From contig JAGWPH010000063.1 in assembly GCA_028870615.1 (NCBI GenBank), positions 1-18,470 of the forward strand: DNA of 18,470 nt. Direction: 5' to 3'. This DNA is from Betaproteobacteria bacterium (GTDB lineage: Bacteria > Pseudomonadota > Gammaproteobacteria > Burkholderiales > Ferrovaceae). The notes beneath the pieces were generated by a model. The model saw nothing but the letters and a program-made list of their open reading frames with translations. It was not told the DNA's origin and did not search any database. Shown piece after piece: positions 7,394 to 14,146 of this stretch (its first letter is position 1; each line of letters begins with the position of its first letter). The translations under genes were made by a program, and so were the position numbers.

Positions 7394-8929
7394 ATGTTGA
7401 AGCGTCAATGGAGTGGAATGCTGGCCGCCGCATGTGCGGCCCTGATCATCTCGGGTTGTGGTGGCGGCGGAGGTGGCGGCGGAGGTGGCGGCAGTGCGGC
7501 ACCTCCACCGGTTCTGGCAAGCGCTGTACCCGGTGACGGCCAAGTCACTTTGACCTGGAATACCACTCCCGGACTGTATTACTGGGTCTGGTGGATCCAG
7601 TCCACGCTCGGGGTCACCATTGGGCCCTCCGGCAATTCCGTTGGGGCCGAGGTCGATACTATGCCACCCTACGTCATGAGCAGCCTCCTCAACGGGCTGC
7701 CCTATAGCTTTGCCATCAACGCCCACGCAGGGGATCCCAATGGTCCCGGAGGCGGGCAATCCAACAGCCTGCCCGCAACGCCCCGTTATGCGGGAAACAA
7801 CTGGGTTCCCTGCACGGCTTCCGGGGGCGCTTGCCCCTCTGGCGCCCCTACGCTTTATGGCGTGTCCTTTGGAGACAATGCAGGTCTGCTGGGGCAGGAC
7901 AATGGCAGCTTGCGATTTTATCTGGCAGTGGGCTCGGGGGGCAGCATGTTTACCAGCGTCGATTCCAAGACCTGGACGCCCTTGCCACTGCAGCCGGTGT
8001 GTACGCCGCCTGCAGGAGGTGCCCTGCGCGCCACGGATTACGGGTGGGGTGTTTATGTGGTGGTGGGAGACAACGGCACCATATGTTTTAGCGGCCTCTC
8101 ACCCCTCAATCCCACCGGGGTCGGCCTGGCCTATGCGGCGCCGCCCACTTACACCACCGCCGACGCCAATTGGTATGCACCCACGACCCTGCCACCCAAC
8201 CTCGGTACACCCAATTACTATGCGGTCACCACCAACCAGAACGGCTGGGCTGCGCTGGGCGGCGCCCATGTGGTTGTGGGTTCCAAGGGGACCATTCTTT
8301 GGAGCGGCGATGGTGAAAACTGGGCGGTCCCTATCGGCAGCAGCATTCCCGCCAACGATCTCTATGGCGTGGCCTTCAATTTCTGCGGCCTGGCGTTCTG
8401 GTCCTGGGTCTCGGTCGGCGCCAACGGCAATATCATTGCCACCCCGGATCTAAACGGTGCCACCAGCTGGACCAATGCAGGCATCAAGACAACGACCACC
8501 CAGAATCTCCGGGGCGTGGCCTGTACCCCAAACTCCATGCCAGTACTCATTCCTGGCTACCCGCCGCTGTTTTTCCTTCCTCTTTGGGTGGCAGCGGGTG
8601 ACGGGGGCGTACTGCTCAACAGTATTGATGGGATGAACTGGAGCACGCCATCCAACTTCACCATTGACAACGTGCACGTGACGGCTTTTCCGGTGGGGAT
8701 CAAAGCGCTCAATTTCGGCACTCAATTTGTAGCCATCGGCGATTCCGGAGCCATTTTCACCAGCTTTGATGGTGCCACCTGGACCAGCCAGATTTCCAAT
8801 GCGGGTAACAATACGCTCAACGCGATAACCCAACCCCAGGGCACAACGATTCCCAATGGTTTTATGGGAGCAGTTCCCTACGGATATACCGTCGTTGGAG
8901 CTGGAGGCATTACGACCCTCGGGCGCTAA
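7394..8929 (+). CDS. Poly-Gly-stalk lipoprotein with FnIII-like domain and seven-repeat beta-propeller
   Basis: The protein has 511 residues; its ATG follows a GGAAAG Shine-Dalgarno sequence. An SPII signal peptide ends in the lipobox LIISGC, with C22 the lipidated residue. Eleven glycines (23-33) act as a flexible stalk. Residues about 38-130 look like a fibronectin type III domain (VLASAVPGDGQVTLTWN ... SFAINA). From about 153 on I see seven repeats of the form (V/A)xVGxxGxI, at about 178, 223, 294, 340, 399, 447 and 499. Four of them continue into Asp-box-like S-x-D-(G)-x-x-W: SVDSKTW, SGDGENW, SIDGMNW and SFDGATW. This predicts a secreted or surface seven-bladed propeller. No catalytic residues are recognisable. 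The 76-bp gap after gspF on the same strand suggests a T2SS substrate, which is inference. Confidence 0.8.
   Translation: MLKRQWSGMLAAACAALIISGCGGGGGGGGGGGSAAPPPVLASAVPGDGQVTLTWNTTPGLYYWVWWIQSTLGVTIGPSGNSVGAEVDTMPPYVMSSLLNGLPYSFAINAHAGDPNGPGGGQSNSLPATPRYAGNNWVPCTASGGACPSGAPTLYGVSFGDNAGLLGQDNGSLRFYLAVGSGGSMFTSVDSKTWTPLPLQPVCTPPAGGALRATDYGWGVYVVVGDNGTICFSGLSPLNPTGVGLAYAAPPTYTTADANWYAPTTLPPNLGTPNYYAVTTNQNGWAALGGAHVVVGSKGTILWSGDGENWAVPIGSSIPANDLYGVAFNFCGLAFWSWVSVGANGNIIATPDLNGATSWTNAGIKTTTTQNLRGVACTPNSMPVLIPGYPPLFFLPLWVAAGDGGVLLNSIDGMNWSTPSNFTIDNVHVTAFPVGIKALNFGTQFVAIGDSGAIFTSFDGATWTSQISNAGNNTLNAITQPQGTTIPNGFMGAVPYGYTVVGAGGITTLGR
7460..7492 (+). repeat. 12-bp in-frame tandem repeat coding poly-Gly (2.75 copies)
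   Basis: The unit GGTGGCGGCGGA occurs twice exactly and then as GGTGGCGGC, directly after the lipobox Cys codon. It encodes the 11-Gly stalk. Because the unit is a multiple of three, gain or loss by slippage would alter stalk length without breaking the frame. Confidence 0.85.
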
Positions 8930-9956
8930 CCCGTTTCAGCAGGGCCTGGGTGACATCCTGCGTGGTGGCTTTTCCGCCCAGGTCCCTGGTGCGGATACCA
9001 TCGGTATTCAGGACGTCGTGAATGGCTTGACGAACGATTTTGCCGAGTACGGGCCGACCAATGTGATCCAGCATCATGGCGGCGGCGGAGAGCAGGGCCA
9101 GGGGGTTGGCAATGCCCTTGCCGGCAATATCCGGAGCCGAGCCATGAACGGCTTCAAAAATCGCTGCATGCTCGCCGATATTGGCACCCGGGACCAGTCC
9201 CAGGCCGCCCACCAGACCGGCAATTTCATCCGAGAGAATATCCCCGAACAGGTTGGTGGTCAGAATGACATCAAACTGGGTAGGGTCCAGCACCAGTTGC
9301 ATGGCACAGGCGTCCACGATGCGTTCGTCGATCGTCAACCGGTCCGCATACTCCTTGCCCATTTCCAGCGCGGTCTCCAGAAAGATGCCGGTAAGTGCTT
9401 TCAGGATGTTGGCCTTATGCACGATGGTGACTTTTTTGCGCCCGTTTTTTACAGCGTATTCGAAAGCGTATCGGGCAATCCGGCGACTGCCGGCACGCGT
9501 ATTGATGCCGGAGGAAATGGCTGCCCCATGGGGGTCATTGTCGATCGGGATATAGTGGTCAAATCCCACATATAACCCTTCCAGGTTTTCGCGAACCAAC
9601 ACGATATTGACATCGTCGTAGCGCCCCCCGGGAATCAGTGTCTGGGCAGGGCGAACGTTGGCATAGAGTTTGAATTCTTCGCGCAGGCGCACATTGATGG
9701 ATCGAAATCCACCACCCACAGGGGTGGTCAGCGGCCCTTTCAGTGCAAGCCTGGAGCGCCGAATGCTGTCCAGTGTGGCTTCTGGAAGCGGATCCAGCGA
9801 CTCGGCAACGGCGGCCATCCCGGCTTTCTGGACATCCCAGACCAGGGGAGCGCCTACGGCTTCGAGAACGGCAACGACGGATTTGATGATTTCCGGGCCG
9901 ATGCCATCACCGGGAATCAGCGTTGCCGGGATGGCCTCCTGATGGGAACTGACCAT
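8910..9956 (-). CDS. icd: NAD(+)-dependent isocitrate dehydrogenase
   Basis: The protein has 348 residues, of the short IPMDH/NAD-IDH type (the E. coli NADP enzyme has 416). The enzyme oxidatively decarboxylates isocitrate to 2-oxoglutarate in the TCA cycle. Aligning by eye to E. coli Icd, the isocitrate ligands are kept: S86/N88/R92, R102, R122, Y129, K181, and D239/D243 in NLFGDILSDEIAG. The cofactor loop reads HGSAPDIAGK (271-280). D276 and I277 replace the Lys344/Tyr345 pair of NADP enzymes, which argues for NAD+. Isopropylmalate or homoisocitrate dehydrogenase is the main alternative, but the SINVR substrate loop favours isocitrate. The ATG follows an AGAGGG Shine-Dalgarno sequence at 8 bases. 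The 3' end overlaps the convergent lipoprotein gene by 20 bp. Confidence 0.88.
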   Translation of the reverse strand: MVSSHQEAIPATLIPGDGIGPEIIKSVVAVLEAVGAPLVWDVQKAGMAAVAESLDPLPEATLDSIRRSRLALKGPLTTPVGGGFRSINVRLREEFKLYANVRPAQTLIPGGRYDDVNIVLVRENLEGLYVGFDHYIPIDNDPHGAAISSGINTRAGSRRIARYAFEYAVKNGRKKVTIVHKANILKALTGIFLETALEMGKEYADRLTIDERIVDACAMQLVLDPTQFDVILTTNLFGDILSDEIAGLVGGLGLVPGANIGEHAAIFEAVHGSAPDIAGKGIANPLALLSAAAMMLDHIGRPVLGKIVRQAIHDVLNTDGIRTRDLGGKATTQDVTQALLKRVSARGS

Positions 9957-9991
9957 GAAAATAACCCTCTGGTTTCGTCAAAAATAGAGCG

Positions 9992-10007
9992 GGACGGCGT
10001 ACCGTCC
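9992..10007. promoter_or_regulatory. Palindrome GGACGG-CGTA-CCGTCC in the icd 5' region
   Basis: This is a perfect 6-bp inverted repeat with a 4-base loop, about 35-50 bases before the icd start and just inside the transcript from the proposed icd promoter. It could be a protein operator or an RNA hairpin. The next T-run on the minus strand is about 6 bases away, so it is not a good terminator or attenuator. Confidence 0.45.
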
Positions 10008-10021
10008 TCAATGCACCCGAC

Positions 10022-10051
10022 AGGATACGCGCTTGTGGTCCGGGTTGCCAA
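10022..10051 (-). promoter_or_regulatory. Putative sigma-70 promoter of icd
   Basis: On the minus strand, TTGGCA (10051-10046, five of six consensus) and TATCCT (10027-10022, four of six) are separated by 18 bp. Predicted transcription starts near 10015, leaving a leader of about 60 nt before the icd ATG. The -35 box lies 8 bp from the -35 box of the opposing helicase promoter. Confidence 0.45.
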
Positions 10052-10059
10052 AAAAATGC

Positions 10060-10087
10060 TTGCACTGCGCCAGAATTCGCGTATAGT
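10060..10087 (+). promoter_or_regulatory. Putative sigma-70 promoter of the DEAD-box helicase gene
   Basis: TTGCAC (10060-10065) and TATAGT (10082-10087) are separated by 16 bp. Start of transcription would be near 10094, about 205 nt before the helicase ATG. It is arranged back to back with the icd promoter. Confidence 0.55.
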
Positions 10088-10093
10088 AACCGG

Positions 10094-10298
10094 CTATTGC
10101 GGTGCAACATGCACCGCTTGAGTTGTCCCTGACCTTCTTGATTCGATTCGTCGAATATCCTGCTCGCCGGTTAGTGACATGCGCCGGCGGCTTTATCCCG
10201 CTGAATTTATCATCCGCCAGACTACGGCCACCCAAGGCCGGTGCTGCGCCGTGAGCGCACCTTTGTCCATCGATTTTTACTGGAAAACACAACAGAAC
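10094..10298 (+). promoter_or_regulatory. Structured ~205-nt leader upstream of the helicase gene
   Basis: This makes up most of the 342-bp gap between icd and the helicase ORF. Four hairpins can be drawn by eye. The first is GCGGTGCA-ACA-TGCACCGC (10099-10117, perfect 8 bp). The second is ATTCGA-TTCG-TCGAAT (10141-10156, 6 bp closed by a UUCG tetraloop). The third is CGCCGG ... CCGGCG (10165-10170 with 10184-10189). The fourth is GGTGC/GCACC with an inner GC pair and a bulged T (10240-10261). There is no U-run after any of them, so they are not terminators. A tiny ORF (ATG 10109 to TGA 10132) overlaps the first hairpin but has no Shine-Dalgarno sequence. The helicase frame is also open from an ATG at 10179, so a longer N-terminus cannot be excluded. 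Confidence 0.5.
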
Positions 10299-11600
10299 AT
10301 GGTAAACGAACTTCGCTTTGATCAACTGCAACTGGATCCCCGCATTGTGACTGCCGTCACCGAGTCGGGTTACATTACCCCGACACCGGTTCAAGCGCAG
10401 GCCATTCCTGCCTTGCTGTCAGGCGCGGACCTGATGGTTTCTTCGCGCACGGGCTCCGGCAAAACTGCCGCGTTCATGCTGCCTGCGCTCCATCGCATTG
10501 CAACGCAGCCCGCAACGGGCCGCGGTCCGCGCATGCTGGTGTTGTCGCCGACGCGCGAACTTGCCAACCAAATTACCGAGGCCGCCAAAAAGTATGGCCG
10601 CCATCTCAAACAAATCCGGACGGTATCGATTTTGGGCGGAATGCCCTACCCCCTTCAGAATCGGATGTTGTCCAAACCTTATGAAATTCTGGTGGCAACC
10701 CCCGGGCGCCTGATTGACCAAATGGAACATGGGCGTGTGGATCTGTCCCAGTTGGAGATGCTGGTACTGGATGAGGCGGATCGTATGCTCGACATGGGTT
10801 TCATCGAGGACGTGGAACGTATCGCAGCGGCCACCCCCCCCACGCGGCAGACGCTGCTGTTTTCGGCCACACTCGACAAGGAAATCCTGCGCCTGTCGCG
10901 CAACCTGCTGCGCGACCCAGTGCGCATCGAATCCGACAGCCCCAGGAATTCCAATGAAAACATTGATCAGCGGCTGCATTATGTGGACGACATGGCCCAT
11001 AAAAACCGCCTCCTGGCACATCTGCTGACAGCCGATGACCTCAATCAGGCGATTATTTTTACCGCCACGAAGCGCGACGCGGATGTATTGGCCAGCGATC
11101 TCAGCGGCATGGGTCATGCTGCCGCTGCCTTGCATGGTGACATGCACCAGGGCGCGCGCAACCGGACCCTGGAAGGACTGCGCCGTGGTCGTTTTCGCGT
11201 GCTGGTTGCAACGGATGTGGCCGCACGTGGGATTGACGTTCCGGGCATCTCTCACGTCATCAATTACGATTTGCCCAAGATGGCGGAAGACTATGTTCAC
11301 CGCATTGGCCGTACCGGCCGTGCCGGCAACAAAGGGATTGCCATCTCGTTGGCCAGCGGACGCGACACATTGCATCTGCAACGCATCGAACGCTTTACCG
11401 GAAAATCCATCACAGTGCACACCATTGAGGGATTCGAGCCGAAGCGCCCGATCCGCCAAACTCGCCCTGCCCCAAAAGGCAACCGGCAAGGCAAGCCGGG
11501 AGGCCGTCCGGGGCAGGGCGCCCGCCCGCGTGTGGGCAGTCCGGCGCCTTGGGCCAAGGCTGACAAACCATTCCAATCGCGCAAACGCATGGGTGGTTGA
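10299..11600 (+). CDS. rhlE: RhlE-type DEAD-box ATP-dependent RNA helicase
   Basis: The protein has 433 residues from the ATG at 10299. RNA helicases of this group remodel rRNA and mRNA structure in ribosome assembly, RNA decay and cold growth. All motifs are present: the Q motif (F7 to Q32, GYITPTPVQAQAIP), motif I TGSGKT (51-56), Ia PTRELANQ, Ib TPGRL, motif II DEAD (158-161), motif III SAT (189-191), motif IV IIFTATK, motif V ARGIDVPG and motif VI HRIGRTGRAG. After about 365 comes a basic Arg/Lys/Gly/Pro-rich tail typical of RhlE-like proteins. I prefer 10299 to the in-frame ATG at 10179, whose extra 40 residues resemble no helicase N-terminus. The Shine-Dalgarno sequence is weak. The ArnT-like gene starts 28 bp after the stop, suggesting one transcript. 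RhlE versus DbpA/SrmB cannot be settled by eye. Confidence 0.9.
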   Translation: MVNELRFDQLQLDPRIVTAVTESGYITPTPVQAQAIPALLSGADLMVSSRTGSGKTAAFMLPALHRIATQPATGRGPRMLVLSPTRELANQITEAAKKYGRHLKQIRTVSILGGMPYPLQNRMLSKPYEILVATPGRLIDQMEHGRVDLSQLEMLVLDEADRMLDMGFIEDVERIAAATPPTRQTLLFSATLDKEILRLSRNLLRDPVRIESDSPRNSNENIDQRLHYVDDMAHKNRLLAHLLTADDLNQAIIFTATKRDADVLASDLSGMGHAAAALHGDMHQGARNRTLEGLRRGRFRVLVATDVAARGIDVPGISHVINYDLPKMAEDYVHRIGRTGRAGNKGIAISLASGRDTLHLQRIERFTGKSITVHTIEGFEPKRPIRQTRPAPKGNRQGKPGGRPGQGARPRVGSPAPWAKADKPFQSRKRMGG

Positions 11601-11628
11601 AACAAGGGGTTTTTGGTAGGCTCCACGG

Positions 11629-13200
11629 ATGCCCTCCCTGACCGCCCCTGATCCACCCAAGCCAGTATCCCGATGGTTGATCGGGATACTGGCTCTCGCA
11701 CTAAGTATCACGCTGTTTAATCTGGGACGCGTTCCCCTGTTCGATGAGGACGAAGGGGAGTATGCCGAAGTGGCTGTAGAAATGGCCCACAGCGGCGACT
11801 TCATCACGCCCACGCTGAATGGGCAACCCTTTTTTGAGAAGCCCATCCTGGCCTTCTGGCTTCAGGCCCCTCTGGTGCAACGTTTCGGTGTCCATGAGTG
11901 GGTATTCCGGCTGCCTTCTGCCGTTGCCTGCCTGCTTTGGGTGGTCCTGCTGATCCGCTTTGGACGCCGGTTCATGGATGCGGAAGCGGGCTGGGCAGCG
12001 GGGCTGTTCTGTGCCACCTCGATTGGCGTCATCATATCCGGCGAAGCGGCGGCCATGGATGGCGTGCTGAGCCTCCTGATTGCAGCCGCGGGATTCGACA
12101 TCTTTCGGGCCTGGGCATCGGACGATCGCCACGCCCAATGGCGGGTTTTCTTATGGATGGCCCTGGGGTTTCTCGCCAAAGGGCCGGTCGCCCTCGTGGT
12201 GCCGGTGTTGATCAGTTTTATTTTTTATGCAATGCAGGGAAGTTTGGGACGTTGGTTTAGAGCGGCGTTCAATCCCCTGGGGTGGATCATTTTTCTTGCA
12301 GTGGCTTCACCCTGGTATCTGGCCCAGTATCATCTGATGGGGCAACCGTTCCTTGATTATTTTCTCTATCGCGAAAATCTGGGACGCCTCACAGGATCCT
12401 TGCAAGGGCATGGGGGAAACCTGTTTTACTATGTCCCGGTGTTGCTGTTGCTCGTCTTGCCGCATACCAGCTTGTTGTTGCGTGCCGGTTATGAAAGCCT
12501 GCGTCAGCGCAGCGATGCCTTGACACAGTTTTTGCTGATCTGGTTTGTCGTGGTGTTTGGTTTGTTTACGTTCGCCAGCACCAAATTGCCCCATTACCTG
12601 TTGATTGGTTTGACGCCCGTTTTTTTGTTGATGGCGCGGTACCGGGAGCGCCTGCGCTCGTCGCTGCTGACGTTGCTGCCACTGGGATTGATGGGCGTGT
12701 TGGCGCTCGTTCTGCCCACTTTGGTGGCACAGGCAGCAGATCACAACAAAAATCCCTATCTCCATGAAATGTTGAGTCGAGGACCGGAAGTCTTTGCCGC
12801 GTCCTATTGGATGGGCATGGCCCTCGTGTCAGGGGCAGTGGTGCTGGGCCTGTGGTTGATGCACCTACGGTCTCGTGAGCGTCTCTCGTGGCAACTGCTT
12901 GCACTCGCAGGCATCGCAAGCAACCTGCTGGTCTGGATGGTCCTGATTCCTGCTGCAGCCGATCTGCAACAGGAGCCCTTGCAGGAAGCCGCACAGGTTG
13001 CCCGGAGCCTTGCGCAACCGACCGTCGCAGACAACCGCATGCCGAGTTTTGCCGTGTACAGCGGGCGTTCTACAGAGAATCGGACTCCCCATTCAGGCGA
13101 CCTGGTTTTTTTACGCGCCGATCGGGAAACGGAATTACCGGCACACGAGACGTTATTCAGCAAAGGAGGCGTGCGCCTGGTTAGAATGACGGGCGACTGA
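11629..13200 (+). CDS. ArnT-like (GT39/GT83 family) membrane glycosyltransferase
   Basis: The protein has 523 residues (ArnT is about 550), with roughly ten or more hydrophobic helices and a soluble C-terminal stretch of about 70 residues. The N-terminal loop has FDEDEGEYAEVAVEM (about 38-52), matching the DE-x-R-YAE acidic motif of ArnT/PMT enzymes. It is followed by GQPFFEKPILAFW (about 65-77), matching the conserved FEKPPL loop. Such enzymes move a sugar from a polyprenyl phosphate to lipid A, protein or another periplasmic acceptor. The usual Arg of the first motif is Glu here (E44), so the donor or acceptor may differ from aminoarabinose/lipid A. The ATG at 11629 has a GGTAGG Shine-Dalgarno sequence 8 bases upstream. 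A strong perfect hairpin lies at codons 11-22. The gene is followed by a PAP2 phosphatase gene. Confidence 0.85.
   Translation: MPSLTAPDPPKPVSRWLIGILALALSITLFNLGRVPLFDEDEGEYAEVAVEMAHSGDFITPTLNGQPFFEKPILAFWLQAPLVQRFGVHEWVFRLPSAVACLLWVVLLIRFGRRFMDAEAGWAAGLFCATSIGVIISGEAAAMDGVLSLLIAAAGFDIFRAWASDDRHAQWRVFLWMALGFLAKGPVALVVPVLISFIFYAMQGSLGRWFRAAFNPLGWIIFLAVASPWYLAQYHLMGQPFLDYFLYRENLGRLTGSLQGHGGNLFYYVPVLLLLVLPHTSLLLRAGYESLRQRSDALTQFLLIWFVVVFGLFTFASTKLPHYLLIGLTPVFLLMARYRERLRSSLLTLLPLGLMGVLALVLPTLVAQAADHNKNPYLHEMLSRGPEVFAASYWMGMALVSGAVVLGLWLMHLRSRERLSWQLLALAGIASNLLVWMVLIPAAADLQQEPLQEAAQVARSLAQPTVADNRMPSFAVYSGRSTENRTPHSGDLVFLRADRETELPAHETLFSKGGVRLVRMTGD
11660..11694. repeat. Perfect 15-bp inverted repeat, 5-bp loop, inside the glycosyltransferase 5' coding region
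   Basis: Arm AGCCAGTATCCCGAT (11660-11674), loop GGTTG (11675-11679), arm ATCGGGATACTGGCT (11680-11694). The arms are exact reverse complements and the repeat ends sharply on both sides. It begins 31 nt after the ATG and covers the start of the first membrane helix (KPVSRWLIGILA). No T-run follows, so it is not an ordinary terminator. Confidence 0.9.
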
Positions 13201-13213
13201 CGCATGAGGGAGG

Positions 13214-13978
13214 ATGATGAAATGTAGTTTGGGAGTGCCGCTCGTTCTGTTGGGGCTGGCGGGAGTACTGTGGTTTGCAGACTGGAATGTACCGCTGTTT
13301 CTTTGGTTGCATGAGCATCAGTTGCTGCTCGGCGGAGGGCTTTGGGCCAACCTGACGCTGTTGGGGGACTCGGCCCTGACACCCCTGATCCTGGTGATTT
13401 TTATCCGGCGTCGTCCGGATCTCCTGTGGGCCGCTGTGGTGGGGGGATTACTGGCCTATGCGATTTCTCACGGCTTGAAACCCCTGGTCAATGAAGCCCG
13501 GCCGCCCGCCCTGCTTGACATTATCGTGGTGGGCCCGCGATTGCTGCACAGCTCATTTCCCTCCGGGCACAGCACCAGCATTTTCATGCTGGCGGGGCTG
13601 TTGGTCCTGGGCATTCCGGTCAAAGACAGATGGGTTCAGGCCGGGATTCTGACACTGGCCGCTTTGGTGGGCCTGTCGCGCATTGGCGTTGGGGTGCATT
13701 GGCCGGTGGACGTGCTGTCCGGTGCGGTAATAGGGTGGTTGAGCGCTGCCGCTGGACTTTTCATTGCGCGGCGCTGGTCCTGGGGCGCGCAGGGGGCAGG
13801 GCGCGCCTTGCCGTTGGTCCTGTTGTTCCTGTCAGGATTCTATAACCTCCTGGGCAATGACACGGGCTATGCCGATGCGTGGTTGCTGCAAAAAGGGTTG
13901 ACAGCGTTGGCCCTGACCTGGGGTTTTATCGAGCTCTACCGCTGGGCCAACGATCGACAACGGCGTTCCGGCGAGTGA
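13214..13978 (+). CDS. PAP2-family membrane phosphatase
   Basis: The protein has 254 residues from 13214; the ATG at 13217 is equally possible because the GAGGGAGG Shine-Dalgarno sequence (13206-13213) sits very close. The three PAP2 signatures are complete: K89-x6-R96-P97 (KPLVNEARP), P116-S-G-H119, and S155-R-x5-H162-x3-D166 (SRIGVGVHWPVD). H119 and H162 are the catalytic histidines. About five or six membrane helices are visible. The family dephosphorylates lipid phosphates such as undecaprenyl pyrophosphate, phosphatidylglycerol phosphate or lipid A. The stop of the ArnT-like gene is 13 bp upstream. The pair suggests recycling of the polyprenyl carrier or lipid A remodelling, but the substrate is not readable from sequence. 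The last bases overlap the -35 box of the tRNA-Glu promoter. Confidence 0.9.
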   Translation: MMKCSLGVPLVLLGLAGVLWFADWNVPLFLWLHEHQLLLGGGLWANLTLLGDSALTPLILVIFIRRRPDLLWAAVVGGLLAYAISHGLKPLVNEARPPALLDIIVVGPRLLHSSFPSGHSTSIFMLAGLLVLGIPVKDRWVQAGILTLAALVGLSRIGVGVHWPVDVLSGAVIGWLSAAAGLFIARRWSWGAQGAGRALPLVLLFLSGFYNLLGNDTGYADAWLLQKGLTALALTWGFIELYRWANDRQRRSGE

Positions 13979-14003
13979 CAACCCTGCCCAAACTGGTTAC
14001 AAT
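13975..14003 (+). promoter_or_regulatory. tRNA-Glu promoter with GC-rich discriminator
   Basis: GTGACA (13975-13980) and TACAAT (13998-14003) are separated by 17 bp, both close to sigma-70 consensus. GCCGGGC follows the -10 box directly, the type of GC-rich discriminator known from stable-RNA promoters under stringent control. The tRNA starts about 43 nt after the expected start site. Confidence 0.6.
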
Positions 14004-14052
14004 GCCGGGCTTGATTCATCAGGGATCCTCTAATTCCTGTTGATGTTCATAC

Positions 14053-14128
14053 GTCCCCATCGTCTAGAGGCCTAGGACATCGCCCTTTCACGGCGGTAAC
14101 CGGGGTTCGAATCCCCGTGGGGACGCCA
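14053..14128 (+). tRNA. tRNA-Glu (anticodon UUC)
   Basis: The acceptor stem GTCCCCA (14053-14059) pairs with TGGGGAC (14118-14124); discriminator G and an encoded CCA end at 14128. The anticodon stem TCGCC/GGCGG includes one T-G pair. It closes the loop CTTTCAC with anticodon TTC at 14087-14089. The T arm is CGGGG-TTCGAAT-CCCCG. The sequence is nearly the E. coli tRNA-Glu. No terminator is visible in the 18 bp before the convergent cytochrome gene. Confidence 0.97.
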
Positions 14129-14146
14129 ATAGCCAAAAATATGCGT

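Noticed and set aside
8856..9575. 239-codon plus-strand frame opposite icd
   Set aside because: It is antisense to conserved isocitrate dehydrogenase motifs and has no Shine-Dalgarno sequence or domain.
10419..11846. 475-codon open frame on the minus strand across the helicase gene
   Set aside because: The plus strand carries every DEAD-box motif. The antisense frame is a composition shadow with no recognisable domain or ribosome-binding site.
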